Made by a program: the position numbers and the translations under genes. From assembly GCF_964355755.1 (NCBI RefSeq), contig NC_092672.1, positions 30,750,501-30,814,500 of the forward strand: 64,000 nucleotides of DNA. The letters are read 5' to 3'. Below, piece by piece: positions 1 to 9,560 of the stretch; positions within the stretch are counted from its first letter, which is position 1; the number at the start of each line of letters is the position of its first letter. Under the pieces are notes generated by a model. The model worked only from the letters and a program-made list of their open reading frames with translations. It had not been told where the DNA came from and ran no database searches. Source of the DNA: Antedon mediterranea. Lineage: Eukaryota; Echinodermata; Crinoidea; Comatulida; Antedonidae.

Positions 1-394
1 TGTTAAAACCAGTCATTATACCACAGAGTTTACTTTAAAAATCTGATTGTATTCTAAATGTTAAAGCATAACTAATTTCAATTGTTATATATTTGCAAAG
101 TATTTTTAAAATAGTTTTAGCTGCCTTCTAACAAGCCATTTGATATTTGCATTCAGAATATTTATCTGTAAACATGACAGTACACAATAGTAAAGGAATT
201 TTAAAATTGAACAATAGATTGGACTACACATAATTGTAAAGAAATAATGTTTCTCCTTTGGAAAAATGTGATCGTGCATTTTAAAGGTAAATATTTTCAT
301 TCTATGAAATAATGAACACAAGTAATTATGCTCAATCCAAAAAGATTAACCCAGAAATAGTAAAACGACACTTGAAATAACAGAGAAGATGAAT
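1..394. other. AT-rich non-coding stretch
   Basis: No credible exon or repeat boundary is visible here. The longest open frame is a leucine/phenylalanine-rich shadow with no recognisable motif. Confidence 0.5.
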
Positions 395-406
395 GTTTTT
401 TGTTAC

Positions 407-910
407 CCGAGGTTTCTGTGATACAATCGATTCCAATTTCTTTTAGTTCTTCTATAAATGTGTTCAATATTCTCTTTTCTATTTTTTGTCTGCTGTCTCA
501 CTGGAGTGAGTGAGTGGCCGAGCGGTTAAGACAGTGGAACCGTAATTACGTAGCCATAACATCGGCAAGGATTCGAGGCTCACTCGCTCCATGGGTCTGG
601 TGGTAGAACGAGTCTTCTCGGATAAGGACTATAAACCGTAGGTCCAGTGTACACATCTAGCTCGTGTGCACTTTAAAGAACCTAGTACATCTTTCGTGAC
701 GAGTAGGGGGTTACCCCGGTGCATTAGTACATCACAGCCACTGATCACCAACTGGGCCCTCTGGGAGACCAGTCTTTGACTGAAGAGGTTACCCAGTATA
801 AATATAAATTTCAATTCAATTCAATTCAACTATCATACTCTAGCAATTTGAATATTGTTTTTTTGACAGGATTATTAAAGTATTGATCAATATCATCCAG
901 GTCACTCTCA
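407..910 (-). pseudogene. 3' part of a DED exon (copy D2), split by a SINE
   Basis: Bases 407-492 and about 833-910 match, in order, the downstream part of the intact DED exon at 25107-25637, including the donor side at 401-407 (GTAAC on the minus strand). A tRNA-derived SINE separates the two pieces, and similarity stops near 911. The matching 5' part of a DED exon lies at 3640-3857, beyond a DNA transposon, so one ancestral exon seems to have been broken by at least two insertions. It is not translatable as an exon. The identity is inferred from the paralogue in this window. Confidence 0.7.
495..832 (+). mobile_element. tRNA-derived SINE (full-length copy)
   Basis: The head at 508-586 folds as a tRNA: a 7-nt acceptor GAGTGAG pairs with CTCACTC at 579-585, and the A box (GGCCGAGCGGTTAAG) is of the Leu/Ser kind; the B box is degenerate (GGATTCGAGGC). 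An unrelated body follows with the markers CACTTTAAAGAAC and GGGCCCTCTGGGAGACCAG, and the element ends in an ATTCA-type tail (AATTCAATTCAATTCAA). It interrupts sequence that is continuous in the paralogous DED exon at 25107-25637, which fixes both borders to within a few bases. 3' fragments of the same family lie at 5038-5110 and 25800-25890, and an inverted piece at about 17876-18020. Confidence 0.8.
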
Positions 911-1160
911 TAAATCTCTTTATTCATCTCATAAACAAACAAAAACAAGTGAGGAGTAAAACATGTTTTAAACGATGAAAGGGACCTCCAAGAAACCCTA
1001 AGGAGCTTGTGATAGGAGGCCCACTAAAACTAGTTACATTAATTAAGATACATTAAAAAGAATAAATAAATAAATAAATAAATAAAAAAATAATAATAAT
1101 AAATAAATAAAATAGACGAGTAGACCATAAATTATAACATGGGACGCGCGAGAGAGAAAG
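911..1160. repeat. LINE-like 3' tail remnant with (AAAT)n
   Basis: This holds a short unique stretch, then a GC-richer segment (GGGACCTCCAAGAAACCC and following), then (AAAT)n/(AAT)n at about 1060-1115. The combination resembles the 3' UTR and simple-repeat tail of the CR1/L2-like LINEs elsewhere in the window, but no coding part remains, so the assignment is tentative. Confidence 0.3.
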
Positions 1161-1392
1161 TAAAGGCCTGTGCACACCGAACGCGAAGCAGCGAAGCGTC
1201 ATGCGCCACGCGTCATTTGACGGATCGCTTTGGAAGTTGAATTGTCATGCGTCTATTAGTTTTTCTTGTCGGTTCCCACTAAACGCGTCACGATGTGCTG
1301 ATTCGTCGCGATTGCTAGGCCTAGGAGATAGTGGGTTGGCCAATACAATGCTACATTTAAAATAAGATGACTGAAGTATTTCCTATGTAAGT

Positions 1393-1443
1393 TTAACCAG
1401 AGAAGAGTTAAATTAAAATGTAATTTAACTCTTCCCTGGTTAC
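1393..1443. repeat. Long perfect-type hairpin inside the DNA transposon
   Basis: TAACCAGAGAAGAGTTAAATTA is mirrored by TAATTTAACTCTTCCCTGGTTA after a loop of a few bases, giving a stem of about 20 bp with one mismatch. It may be a nested palindromic MITE or a structural part of the host transposon. Confidence 0.6.
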
Positions 1444-2469
1444 ACCAATCACAGTGTTTGGTTTTGGTGGGAAAATGTTATCCTTTTCCAAAGCCTGAAA
1501 TGTGCATGATTGTATGTATATATCACAAGAACAGAAGAAGATGTATCCAATATCAATACAGTTACAATCATTAAAGCATTTATTGCATGTTGATCACACG
1601 TACATGTGATCTGCTGACTGTATTTATTAGTGGTGTTACAAATATCTTTCAACAGAGGTTATTATAACCATATAAAACATTTCATATATAAACACGAACT
1701 GGGAATCTTCCTGGGTTTGTCACTTTCAAATATAAACTATAGGCCTAGGCCTAATATTAATGTAAAGTTTTCACATTCATTTTCTAATTATTATTAAATA
1801 TTATATTATTCATGACAAAACATACAGTTTTTTTCTCATTTGATTAAATGTAATAAATATCTCAAACTCATATTTACACTGTATATTATCTTATGACTTA
1901 TGACTTCACATAAATACACTTATTGAAATAGTGAATCATTGTTTTTAAAGGTATCATTAAATATCAACCAGATTTTCTTTTTTACTACTCCTGAATACTT
2001 TCGCAAAATAATATCAAAATAATAAATTTAAAATGTATCATCCCCAAAAAAATGAAAATTGAAGAAATATTATTATTGTTAAAAGTGAATAACTAACCCT
2101 AAAGTGTTATACTGTATTACACACAACAAAAATGTTTTAAATTATATTTTCAGGAAGACAATATATCTTGTCCAAAAAATGACACTAAACTTAAAGATGT
2201 ATTGTCCCGTAGAATCATGAAAAATGAAGATGATTAAAATCAAATTTGAATAGGACATTTTGTAGTTTTAACAAAGTTAATAACTCACATAGAAAAAAAA
2301 CCCCAAAAAACTTATGTTTTCACTTATAAAATGAAAAAAATTCCATTAGCTGGCAGCCAATTTGACTATTTTTTTTAGTATTGGAGTATAACAAAACATA
2401 TACATATATTTCCATGTGTTCTCTATTGCTAAAAAAAGACATTCAGTTCAGCTTTCCTTCTATAACCAC

Positions 2470-2793
2470 TTAATAAATACTAGTTACAGTCCAACTCCTC
2501 CTTAATCTCTTCCATTTTCTATTAAAAAAAAATGAAACAAGTATTAAAAAATTGCTATAGTAAGGCATATTGCTCAAATCATTTTTTTCTGGCCAATGTA
2601 TGTCACCAACTGACATACCCATTTGAAAAAAGTCTATACAAACCTGTATCAGCCTCATAATTGCCAGTCCACGTTTTTGAGGAGCAATTGCTCTTAATTC
2701 CATGGCAATAATATACTGGCCGCTTAAACTACTAGCTTGGTCATTGGTGGAGTTTGTAACGCTGGTAATAGCCTGAAGGATTCCATTTATCAA
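2470..2793 (-). pseudogene. Possible MADF/Myb-like accessory ORF remnant of the transposon
   Basis: The frame contains a helix-like stretch (GQYIIAMELRAI, then QKRGLAIMRLIQ) resembling the C-terminal helix that follows MADF or Myb/SANT-like domains in Harbinger DNA-binding proteins. The rest (NRKWKRLRRSW) looks random. It lies inside the element bounded by the 28-bp TIRs, which is the main support. No zinc ligands or nuclease motif can be seen, so this is a weak call. Confidence 0.3.
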
Positions 2794-2839
2794 TGTTCAT
2801 CTAATTGACCTAAAAAAAAAAAACAACAGTATTTATGTA

Positions 2840-3180
2840 TTAATATTACTACTACTAGGCCTATCCTAGCCTTACAACACTAAATCAACTAAATATTAAT
2901 TAATAATAATAAGTAGGCTATAGTAGTACTGTACTCATATTTAGTAGTAGGCTTAACCTAGGCTAGGCCTGGCCTAGCACATAGTAGACTAGTAGGGATT
3001 AGTAAGTATTATGTAGGCCTATAAGTACTACTTGGCATGGCCTAGCCTACTAGGTTATATGTAGCCTAGGCTAGGTAGGCCTAGCTAGGCCCTATTGCCT
3101 AAACCTAGGTAGGCCTAGGCTAGAAATAGGCTTGTCAACTCACTTTACAAATTGATCTCTGACGCGTTTTAGGCCTAGTT
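2840..3180. repeat. TAGGCCTA-word cluster
   Basis: This stretch is almost wholly built from overlapping AGGCCTA, CTAGGCT and TAGTA words, with many self-complementary hexamers (AGGCCT, CCTAGG). Single copies of the words are scattered over the window; only here are they dense. It is low-complexity and non-coding. Confidence 0.7.
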
Positions 3181-3639
3181 TTTCTGGCATTCTTCTACAC
3201 AGATGTTTGTCTGAAATTATTGTCTTCATGCATTAATCCTTATGTTTCTGTCTGTGTATGACTTACTTCCCTTATCGTAAAGACAAGAAGGGTAAGTATT
3301 TCCATAAAGACCTCGCTCGACAGCCACCATTTTTTTGCCGTCGGTGTCGTCGTCGATGAAATGAGAGATATTCCTGACTTCTGATTGGTTGACGAACGCA
3401 AACCGCGCTCGCGACGCCTCAAAAAGTTGACCAAGGTTCAACTTTTGAAAATTCGCGTGCGAAGCCTTCGCTGCTGTCGTTTTCAACGCGTTGAAGTTGA
3501 AATTCGACTATCGTACACTGTTCGCTTGTATGTTCACACTGGAAGCGTCCGTCGCCTGCCGCGTGCGTCACTTTTTAACGCGAAATTCGCGGCTTCGCGT
3601 TTGGTGTGCACAGGCCTTTAGGGAATACCATTGTCAGGA

Positions 3640-3857
3640 CAACCTCGTGTAATTCAAACGTGATTGTTAAATTGTTTGGGCTCCAATGTCCAGCACTATG
3701 CAATGTCTGTATCTGATCCATTGCTGTTTTAGCAATAGATCCCTGAACACACATAAGCATATCTAGCTACCCGCGGTCGCTGTACCATTTTGAATATACT
3801 AACATGATCGTATTATACTTCCCCTTTGCCACAGCAGCAGCTGCTATAGACAATTTA
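3640..3857 (-). pseudogene. 5' part of a DED exon (copy D2)
   Basis: Starting from a TATAG acceptor at 3858-3862, the minus strand reads an Ala-rich start then KGKYNTIM, matching the start of the intact DED exon of copy C. An in-frame stop follows shortly (the position of RRWLD in copy C reads RG-stop). Similarity ends at the right TIR of the DNA transposon (3620). It is a decayed exon. Confidence 0.75.
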
Positions 3858-4003
3858 TTTAAAACTGAATGCTTACAACAAACAATGTGATCAGTACAGG
3901 TCACTGTAATTTTTTTTTTGACTTAGTTAAAACGTAGGCGTACTTAAACAGTTAGAACATAATATAATAACTGTGTCATTATTTTAAAGATAAACATTTT
4001 AAC

Positions 4004-5248
4004 CTGAGTTAGTATCTTCTGAGGTCTTTGGCTTCTTTCTTTTGCGAGTTGTTTTTGAAGAAGATACTATAATAAAGACAATAATCAACAATGCAATCAT
4101 GATATTCCCCACCGACCCTTACTTGATAGGTAACACTTCAAATTAGTTACCGTAAATCAATTTATTAATTTTATTTCATTTGTTTTAATTAAAGATTGTT
4201 AATTCTTAATTTTAATGAAAGCATGTCTTGTATTTTTTTAATTAGATGGTGATAAGCTTTGAAGCTAAATTTGCTATACCCTATCCATTATTATTATTTT
4301 GCTGATAATAACGATTTAAATATATAATTAAAGAGATCTGTGGTGAATTTGATTAAAAAGCAAAATATTGCCCATATTAATATATAGTTTTGTATTTTAA
4401 CCTTACTATGTAACCTCGAAAAAGTGCTGAACAATATTCCAAATATTATTATGCTATTAATTTTTTCCGTTCCATACCTGATTTTTTCTTCGTTTTAAGA
4501 GTTGTAGATTGGTTGTTATCGCTATCGGCAGCATCATTATCAGACTTTTCATAAATTGTAGGCCTACTAGCTTTTTTCGAAGTAGAAGCTAAAACAAAAC
4601 AATACCGTAATAATATGATAAGCAATGTTAGAAAGTGTATACGTTTACACAAAGGTACACTATTGTGTTTTAAAAGTAAGACAAATAATTATAACTACAA
4701 TTCTTAAATTAATAATTTGGCATATATAATACATTCCTATAAAGTATAGGCCTACAGTCTTGTTACCCGAGGTTTCTGTAATATAATCGATTCCAATTTC
4801 CTTTAATTCCTCTATAAATTTGTTCAATTTTCTCTTTTTTATTTTCTGTCTGCTATAGAAAAAAACTTATATATGATTTCAGTGAATTCTTAAAACAAAT
4901 AATTTGATCAATGCCTACACAACAATTTTAATTTGTCTCAGGTCAATGTAAAATTTTATATAATTTGTAGGGTGACTTATTCCATTTCTGTAATACGGTA
5001 CGAATAACGAACACATTATTTATCTATTTATATAGATCATAACTGGCCCCTCTGGAATACCAGTATTTGACTGAAGAGGTCGCCCAGTATAAATAAAATA
5101 TATCAATTCAATTCAGTTAGAAAATGTTATTATAGAAATTGTGCCAAAAATGATATAATATTAATAATAAAAAGATATAGAATATCTGTATTGTATTATG
5201 TGTTATATCACTTAAAGCCTACCTTCTTTGCTGGCCATCTTTCGTGCT
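4004..5248 (-). pseudogene. DED-TIR paralogue D: start exon, DED fragment and two linker exons
   Basis: Four pieces lie in the same order and orientation as in the intact copy C. The start exon is 5223-5248 (ATG at 5238-5236, MASKE, phase 1 donor). A 3' fragment of the DED exon is at 4767-4853. A linker exon at 4478-4588 encodes STSKK... ending TKKKS, and a second at 4004-4066 encodes SSSKTTRKRKKPKTS. The two linker exons keep open phase 1-1 frames with good borders, but the DED exon has lost most of its length and no TIR exons follow in the window. It is most simply a broken tandem duplicate, although the linker exons could still be spliced in a transcript. Confidence 0.7.
5038..5110 (+). 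mobile_element. SINE 3' fragment
   Basis: This matches the 3' part of the SINE at 495-832 (ACTGGCCCCTCTGG...GACTGAAGAGGT...CAATTCAATTCA). It lies in what would be intron 1 of copy D. An equivalent fragment lies at the equivalent place in copy C (25800-25890), so the insertion predates the duplication. Confidence 0.7.
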
Positions 5249-5964
5249 CTGCAAATAAAGGAAAAACACGTACTGTATATAATGTTTCATCAATATAAGA
5301 GCCTTACCGTATCTGGTTATACATTTCTAACAATATTTCCGTGACATATTAATAAGATTTAATTAGGCAATTTTATTTACCTGTGTAATTAATACAGGAT
5401 ATTTTGTGAACATCCATTACGATGATTATCTACAGTATCCTATGAGAGTCTATATCACTGTTATGTATAACAGAGAGTTTGTACGTACGTGTACGTTACA
5501 AACGATCCCGAGAAAAAGATAGGGTTTGGACGGGGACTTTTGAGGTGGGGTATCAATATTACCACAATTGTCCTACTGAGAAGGTTTTAAGCCATATGTG
5601 TGAAACTTCAACTGAATCTCCTAGCAAAAAAAAACAATGATAAGACAATATTGATTGTAAATCAATTATAGTCTTGTTCTTGGTCTTGGGACTATTGTAG
5701 ATGTGGACCTGGCCATTTTTATATATCGACGCCTAGGCTAAATTTCGATTCACTTTAGCCTACTAATAACAGGCATCCTATATTCTACTGTCCCGAAGTA
5801 GACAATAATAGGTAATGTACTACTATTAAATCTACCTAATTTTACTTATTTAAATTAAAGATATGGGTTAAGATGAATGTGCAATTTATAATTTGCATTA
5901 TTGAAAGTCAAAAGGAATGATTCAACTTACATTTAAATATAAAGCTGATGAAGCTACGTCGTTA
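5249..5964. other. 5' flank of copy D, shared with three other blocks
   Basis: No gene is visible. This sequence is paralogous to 11500-12360, 26030-26640 and 32980-33180 (shared words include CCGTATCTGGTTATACATTTC and GACAATAATAGGTAA). In copies C and D it lies directly upstream of the MASKE start exon, so it probably holds the promoter, but no TATA box or initiator can be assigned. Confidence 0.5.
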
Positions 5965-7767
5965 TCTATATATAAATTTACGTAAGGGCAAAATTCGGTA
6001 AATCTCGGTTTATTTCTAGAATTTCTACTCGATGGTATATAAAGTTGGTTCATACTTTCGGTACTGATTTTAACCATCTGATGTAACCCTGTTTACTAAT
6101 TAAATTGAGTTAGGTAATTAGTTATTGACGATTAAAACGAATTTAGGTTCAACGATTTGCCCCAAATAGGGGTGTTTTCCGATCGTGGTATACACTGTCT
6201 AATGGATGTCCATCTTGAAAAATACCCGCCACAAAAATACGAGGAGGCTTCGCATTTTCCTATCTCCTCCTACGATAATTGTTTTTAATAGCTGAAAACT
6301 GGTTGAACAGCTAGAGTACAGCATCATAATGTTGAAGACAGGCCGATTTTCTTAAAAAAATACTATTTTGATAAATTTAATATACGATTATACAAATGTA
6401 TTTATTTGCGATGAATGGAACATTCCAATCTCTGTTTCACAAGTGTCTATTCCCTCAGGCGTCGTAAAGGCAAGTACAGTACTGTATACTCGAAATTCGA
6501 TCCATTTTTGTTTTCAATCTGTGCTGCAGAGGTTGGATATAATTTTTTTTTTAAAGGATAATGAGCTAGCGTTGTAAAACTAGTAGAGAATAGGCCTACG
6601 GTACATCACATGCCCTAAACGCAGAACAACTTTGGTGGGTAGGGTAGGAACCAACTTAAGTATGAATTGGCTCTAAGAAACAATTGAAAACCATTAGGCC
6701 TACTAATTAAGTTGAGTTAGATAATTTAATATTTATTGACGATTAAATCGAATTTATGATTTTCCCCGAATAGAGGTGGTTTTCACAAATTGTTTTACAT
6801 TATATTATAAACATATACACGTCGTAGTGATGAATGGAACATTCCAATGTCTATTCCCTCAGGCGTCGTAAAGGCAAGTGCTGTATACTCATAACAGAAA
6901 TTCGATCCATTTTTTTTTTCAATCTGTGCTGCAGAGGTTGGATATAGATTTTTTTTAACGGATAATAATGAGCTAGCGTTTTCTGTCGCCGCGGGCGTAT
7001 ATTATGTACAAATCTTTATTATTGCAGTTAAACCAGCCCGGGAACCACCCACATCATCACCCTTCCCTCTCACTGGCATGAGTAGCGTTGTAAAGCCAGT
7101 AGAGGATAGGCCTACGGTGGTACGAAGGATCAACAACAACTTCGGGTGGGTAGGGTAGGAACCAACTTAAGTATGAATTGGCTCTAGAAACAATTGAAAA
7201 CCATTAGGCCTACTAATTAAGTTGAGTTAGATAATTTAATATTTTCTAACGATTAAATCGAATTTATGATTTGCCCCGAATAGAAAGGTGGTTTTCACAA
7301 ATTGTTTAACATTATATAAACATATATGTCGTCGTAGTGTATCGTTACATGTAGGCCTACTGTACTATTTCAATCGACTAGGACGGTGATAGTTTCAATT
7401 ACATCGCAAAGTTTTACTGTGTATAGTGGTATATTATTTGTAAAACATGAACACAATTAATATTTCGTTACTAGATGGATAAAGAATATATTTAAAAATT
7501 GTTCCTCTTTGCACCCATCCTCTTCCCCATCCCTCAACCATAATGGTACATACAAAACACAAATTAAGTTTGTTTAAATTTGACTTAAACAATTGGTCTC
7601 ATTTTGCGACAAGTTTCTCTTTCGGAAGTAATTCCCAGGGTGCTAATTTTAGTTGAGTACATAAATCACAGTGTCTTATTGTCCTGCATTATTGTACATT
7701 TTGAAATCGTCAGTTTTTTAACGCTGAAATTATTATGTATTCGAGAACCATCTGTGGGCACGATCTA

Positions 7768-7801
7768 GATGGTACGCGAGCGAAGCGAGCGTACCATCTA
7801 G
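7768..7801 (+). repeat. Helitron 3'-terminal palindrome, unit 1
   Basis: The terminal arms AGATGGTACGC and GCGTACCATCT pair around the core GAGCGAAGCGA and are followed by CTAG at 7798-7801. The next unit begins directly at 7802. Confidence 0.85.
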
Positions 7802-9089
7802 TCTATATATAAATTTACGTAAGGGCAAAATTCGATAAATCGCGGTTTATTTCTAGAATTTTTACTCGATAGTATATAAAGTTGGTTCATACTTTCGGTA
7901 CTGATTTTAACCACCTGATGTAACCCTGTTTACTAATTAAATTGAGTTAGATAATTAGTTATTGACGATTAAAACGAATTTAGGTTCAACGATTTGCCCA
8001 AAATAGGGGTGTTTACCGATCGTGGTATACACTGTCTAATGGATGTCCAACTTGAAAAATACCCGCACACAATAATACGAGGACGCTTCGCATTTTCCTA
8101 TCTCCTCCTACGATAATTGGTTTTAATAGCTGAAAACTGGTTGAACTGCTCGAGTACAGCATCATAATGTTGAAGACAGGCCGATTTTCTTTAAAAAATA
8201 CTATTTTGATAGATTTAATTTACGTTTTTACAAATGTATTGATTTGCGATGAATGGAACATTCCAATCTCTCAGTCTGCCAGTTTGGTTTAACACAAGTA
8301 GGTAAATTTATGAGCCCTTGGAGAATAAACTTGCAATACTTTGACAATACAGTACTGCAAATACCTATTAACCATTTTTGGTCGTCATTTGAATCGAACA
8401 TTTCTTACTGTGAATACTGTTAGATGTAAAAAAATATATACAAACATTTCTTACTGTGAATACTGTTAGATGTAAAAAAATATATACAAATAAACTTTAT
8501 TACTGTGATTATAGGTAGGCTCTACTGTTAGATATATAAACACGTAATATACAAATAAACTTTATTACTGACAGTTGCTTCTCAACGTTTGCATTAATTA
8601 ATAATTACAAAAAATATAAACGTCGTAGTGGTGTATTATCGTTACATGTACTTTACTATTTCAATCGACTATGACAGTGGCAGTTTTAACAAAGTATTAA
8701 ATCGCAAATGTTTTACTATATTTAGTCACCGTTAGTGGTATATTATTTATAGGCCTATAAAAAATGAAAACAATATTTCGTTACTGACGTGGATAAAGAA
8801 TATATTTAAAAATTGTTCCTCTTTGTACCTATCCTCTTTCCCATCCCTCAACCCTAATTGGGTTTCTTTAAATGAATAAACAATTTGGACTCATTTTGTG
8901 GTAAGTTTCTCTTTCGGAAGTAATTCCCAGGGTGCTAATTTTGGTTGACTACATAAATCATTGTGTCTACTTATTCGTTTCTGTTGTAAACGACAATGTA
9001 TTATAGTCCTGCGGTACGTGCATTTAAAATCGCCAGCTTTTTTACCCTGAAATTACTGTGTATTCGAGAATCATCTGTGGGCACGACCT

Positions 9090-9124
9090 AGATGGTACGC
9101 TCGCTTCGCTCGCGTACCATCTAG
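9090..9124 (+). repeat. Helitron 3'-terminal palindrome, unit 2
   Basis: The outer arms are the same as in unit 1, but the loop is inverted (GCTCGCTTCGCTCGC instead of GCGAGCGAAGCGAGC). It ends in CTAG at 9121-9124. The matching end of the third copy is at 43606-43641. Confidence 0.85.
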
Positions 9125-9406
9125 TTGTCTACAATTTACAGAGAAAGAGGACGCGGTAGTTAATGGCGTGGGTTGATTGTCCGATACGTATGAGAAGATT
9201 ATAACAATAAAGTATGTTAATAGCCTGGTGTATAATAAGCAACACATCCAGGTATTATAAAATCATTTTTTAAATGTTAAATCCGTCTAAGAATCAACAA
9301 ATTGATCTGGGCTGAGAAGAATCTAACATTTAGCATCGAACATTCATTCACATTTTTTAGACGTATTGTAGGCCAAGTTCTAAGCACCTCATGGTATTAT
9401 CATGGG
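9125..9406. other. Conserved upstream block shared by four paralogous segments
   Basis: The text GGCGTGGGTTGATTG...CGATACG...TATGAGAAGATTATAAC...AGTATGTTAATAG occurs here and, nearly unchanged, at about 12385, 26665 and 33200 (the last with small indels). In copies C and D it lies a few hundred bases upstream of the start exon, or did before the Helitron insertion, so it may be promoter or 5' UTR sequence. Confidence 0.45.
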
Positions 9407-9411
9407 TGTCA

Positions 9412-9560
9412 GATGAAATCGGTCGCGCTTGAAATCGGTCGCGTTTGAAATCGGTCGCGATAAAATCAACTTCCAGTATTTTGTATGGCGCGCCGCTAGA
9501 GCTATACTTTTGATGATATCGGTCGCGTTTGAAATCGGTCGCGCTATTTTGTATGGATCG
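9412..9560 (+). repeat. Interrupted short repeat GAAATCGGTCGCG
   Basis: Five copies of (G)AAATCGGTCGCG or a close variant are visible: three adjacent at 9415-9460 and two more at about 9518-9545. Between and after them are ATTTTGTATGG words. The paralogue at 26880-26925 continues without this GC-rich insert, so it is an insertion of about 150-190 bp. Confidence 0.7.

Larger units (their letters stand above)
1161..3620. mobile_element. DNA transposon with 28-bp terminal inverted repeats (PIF/Harbinger-like)
   Basis: The 28 bases at 1161-1188 (starting TAAAGGCCTGTGCACACC) recur as the reverse complement at 3593-3620 with one mismatch. Both ends are followed by GC-rich subterminal sequence unlike the AT-rich surroundings. 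The element separates two pieces of one DED exon (3640-3857 and 833-910). No intact DDE transposase is visible; one short minus-strand frame (2470-2793) could be a remnant of a MADF/Myb-like accessory protein. The class is inferred from TIR style and size; no target duplication was found. Confidence 0.6.
5965..9124 (+). mobile_element. Head-to-tail pair of non-autonomous Helitrons
   Basis: Unit 1 is 5965-7801 and unit 2 is 7802-9124. Each starts TCTATATATAAATTTACG and ends with a GC-rich palindrome closing in CATCTAG, which fits Helitron rules (5' TC, 3' hairpin then CTRR). The left flank ends GTCGTTA and the right flank starts TTGTC; the paralogous site at 33160-33170 reads GTCGTTATTGTC without the insert, so insertion was between A and T with no target duplication. 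Unit 1 carries an internal repeat of about 0.5 kb (compare 6640-6790 with 7150-7310). No Rep/helicase frame is present. A third copy is at 43606-52599 on the minus strand. Confidence 0.88.

Noticed and set aside
508-586. Functional tRNA-Leu/Ser gene
   Set aside because: It has a degenerate T arm and B box and continues into a repeated body with an ATTCA-type tail found elsewhere, so it is a SINE head.
3226-3621. Arginine-rich frames as a basic regulatory gene
   Set aside because: They lie in the GC-rich subterminal repeat of the DNA transposon and reflect base composition.
5965-9124. Autonomous Helitron with Rep/helicase
   Set aside because: No long open frame and no helicase motif exist in either unit.
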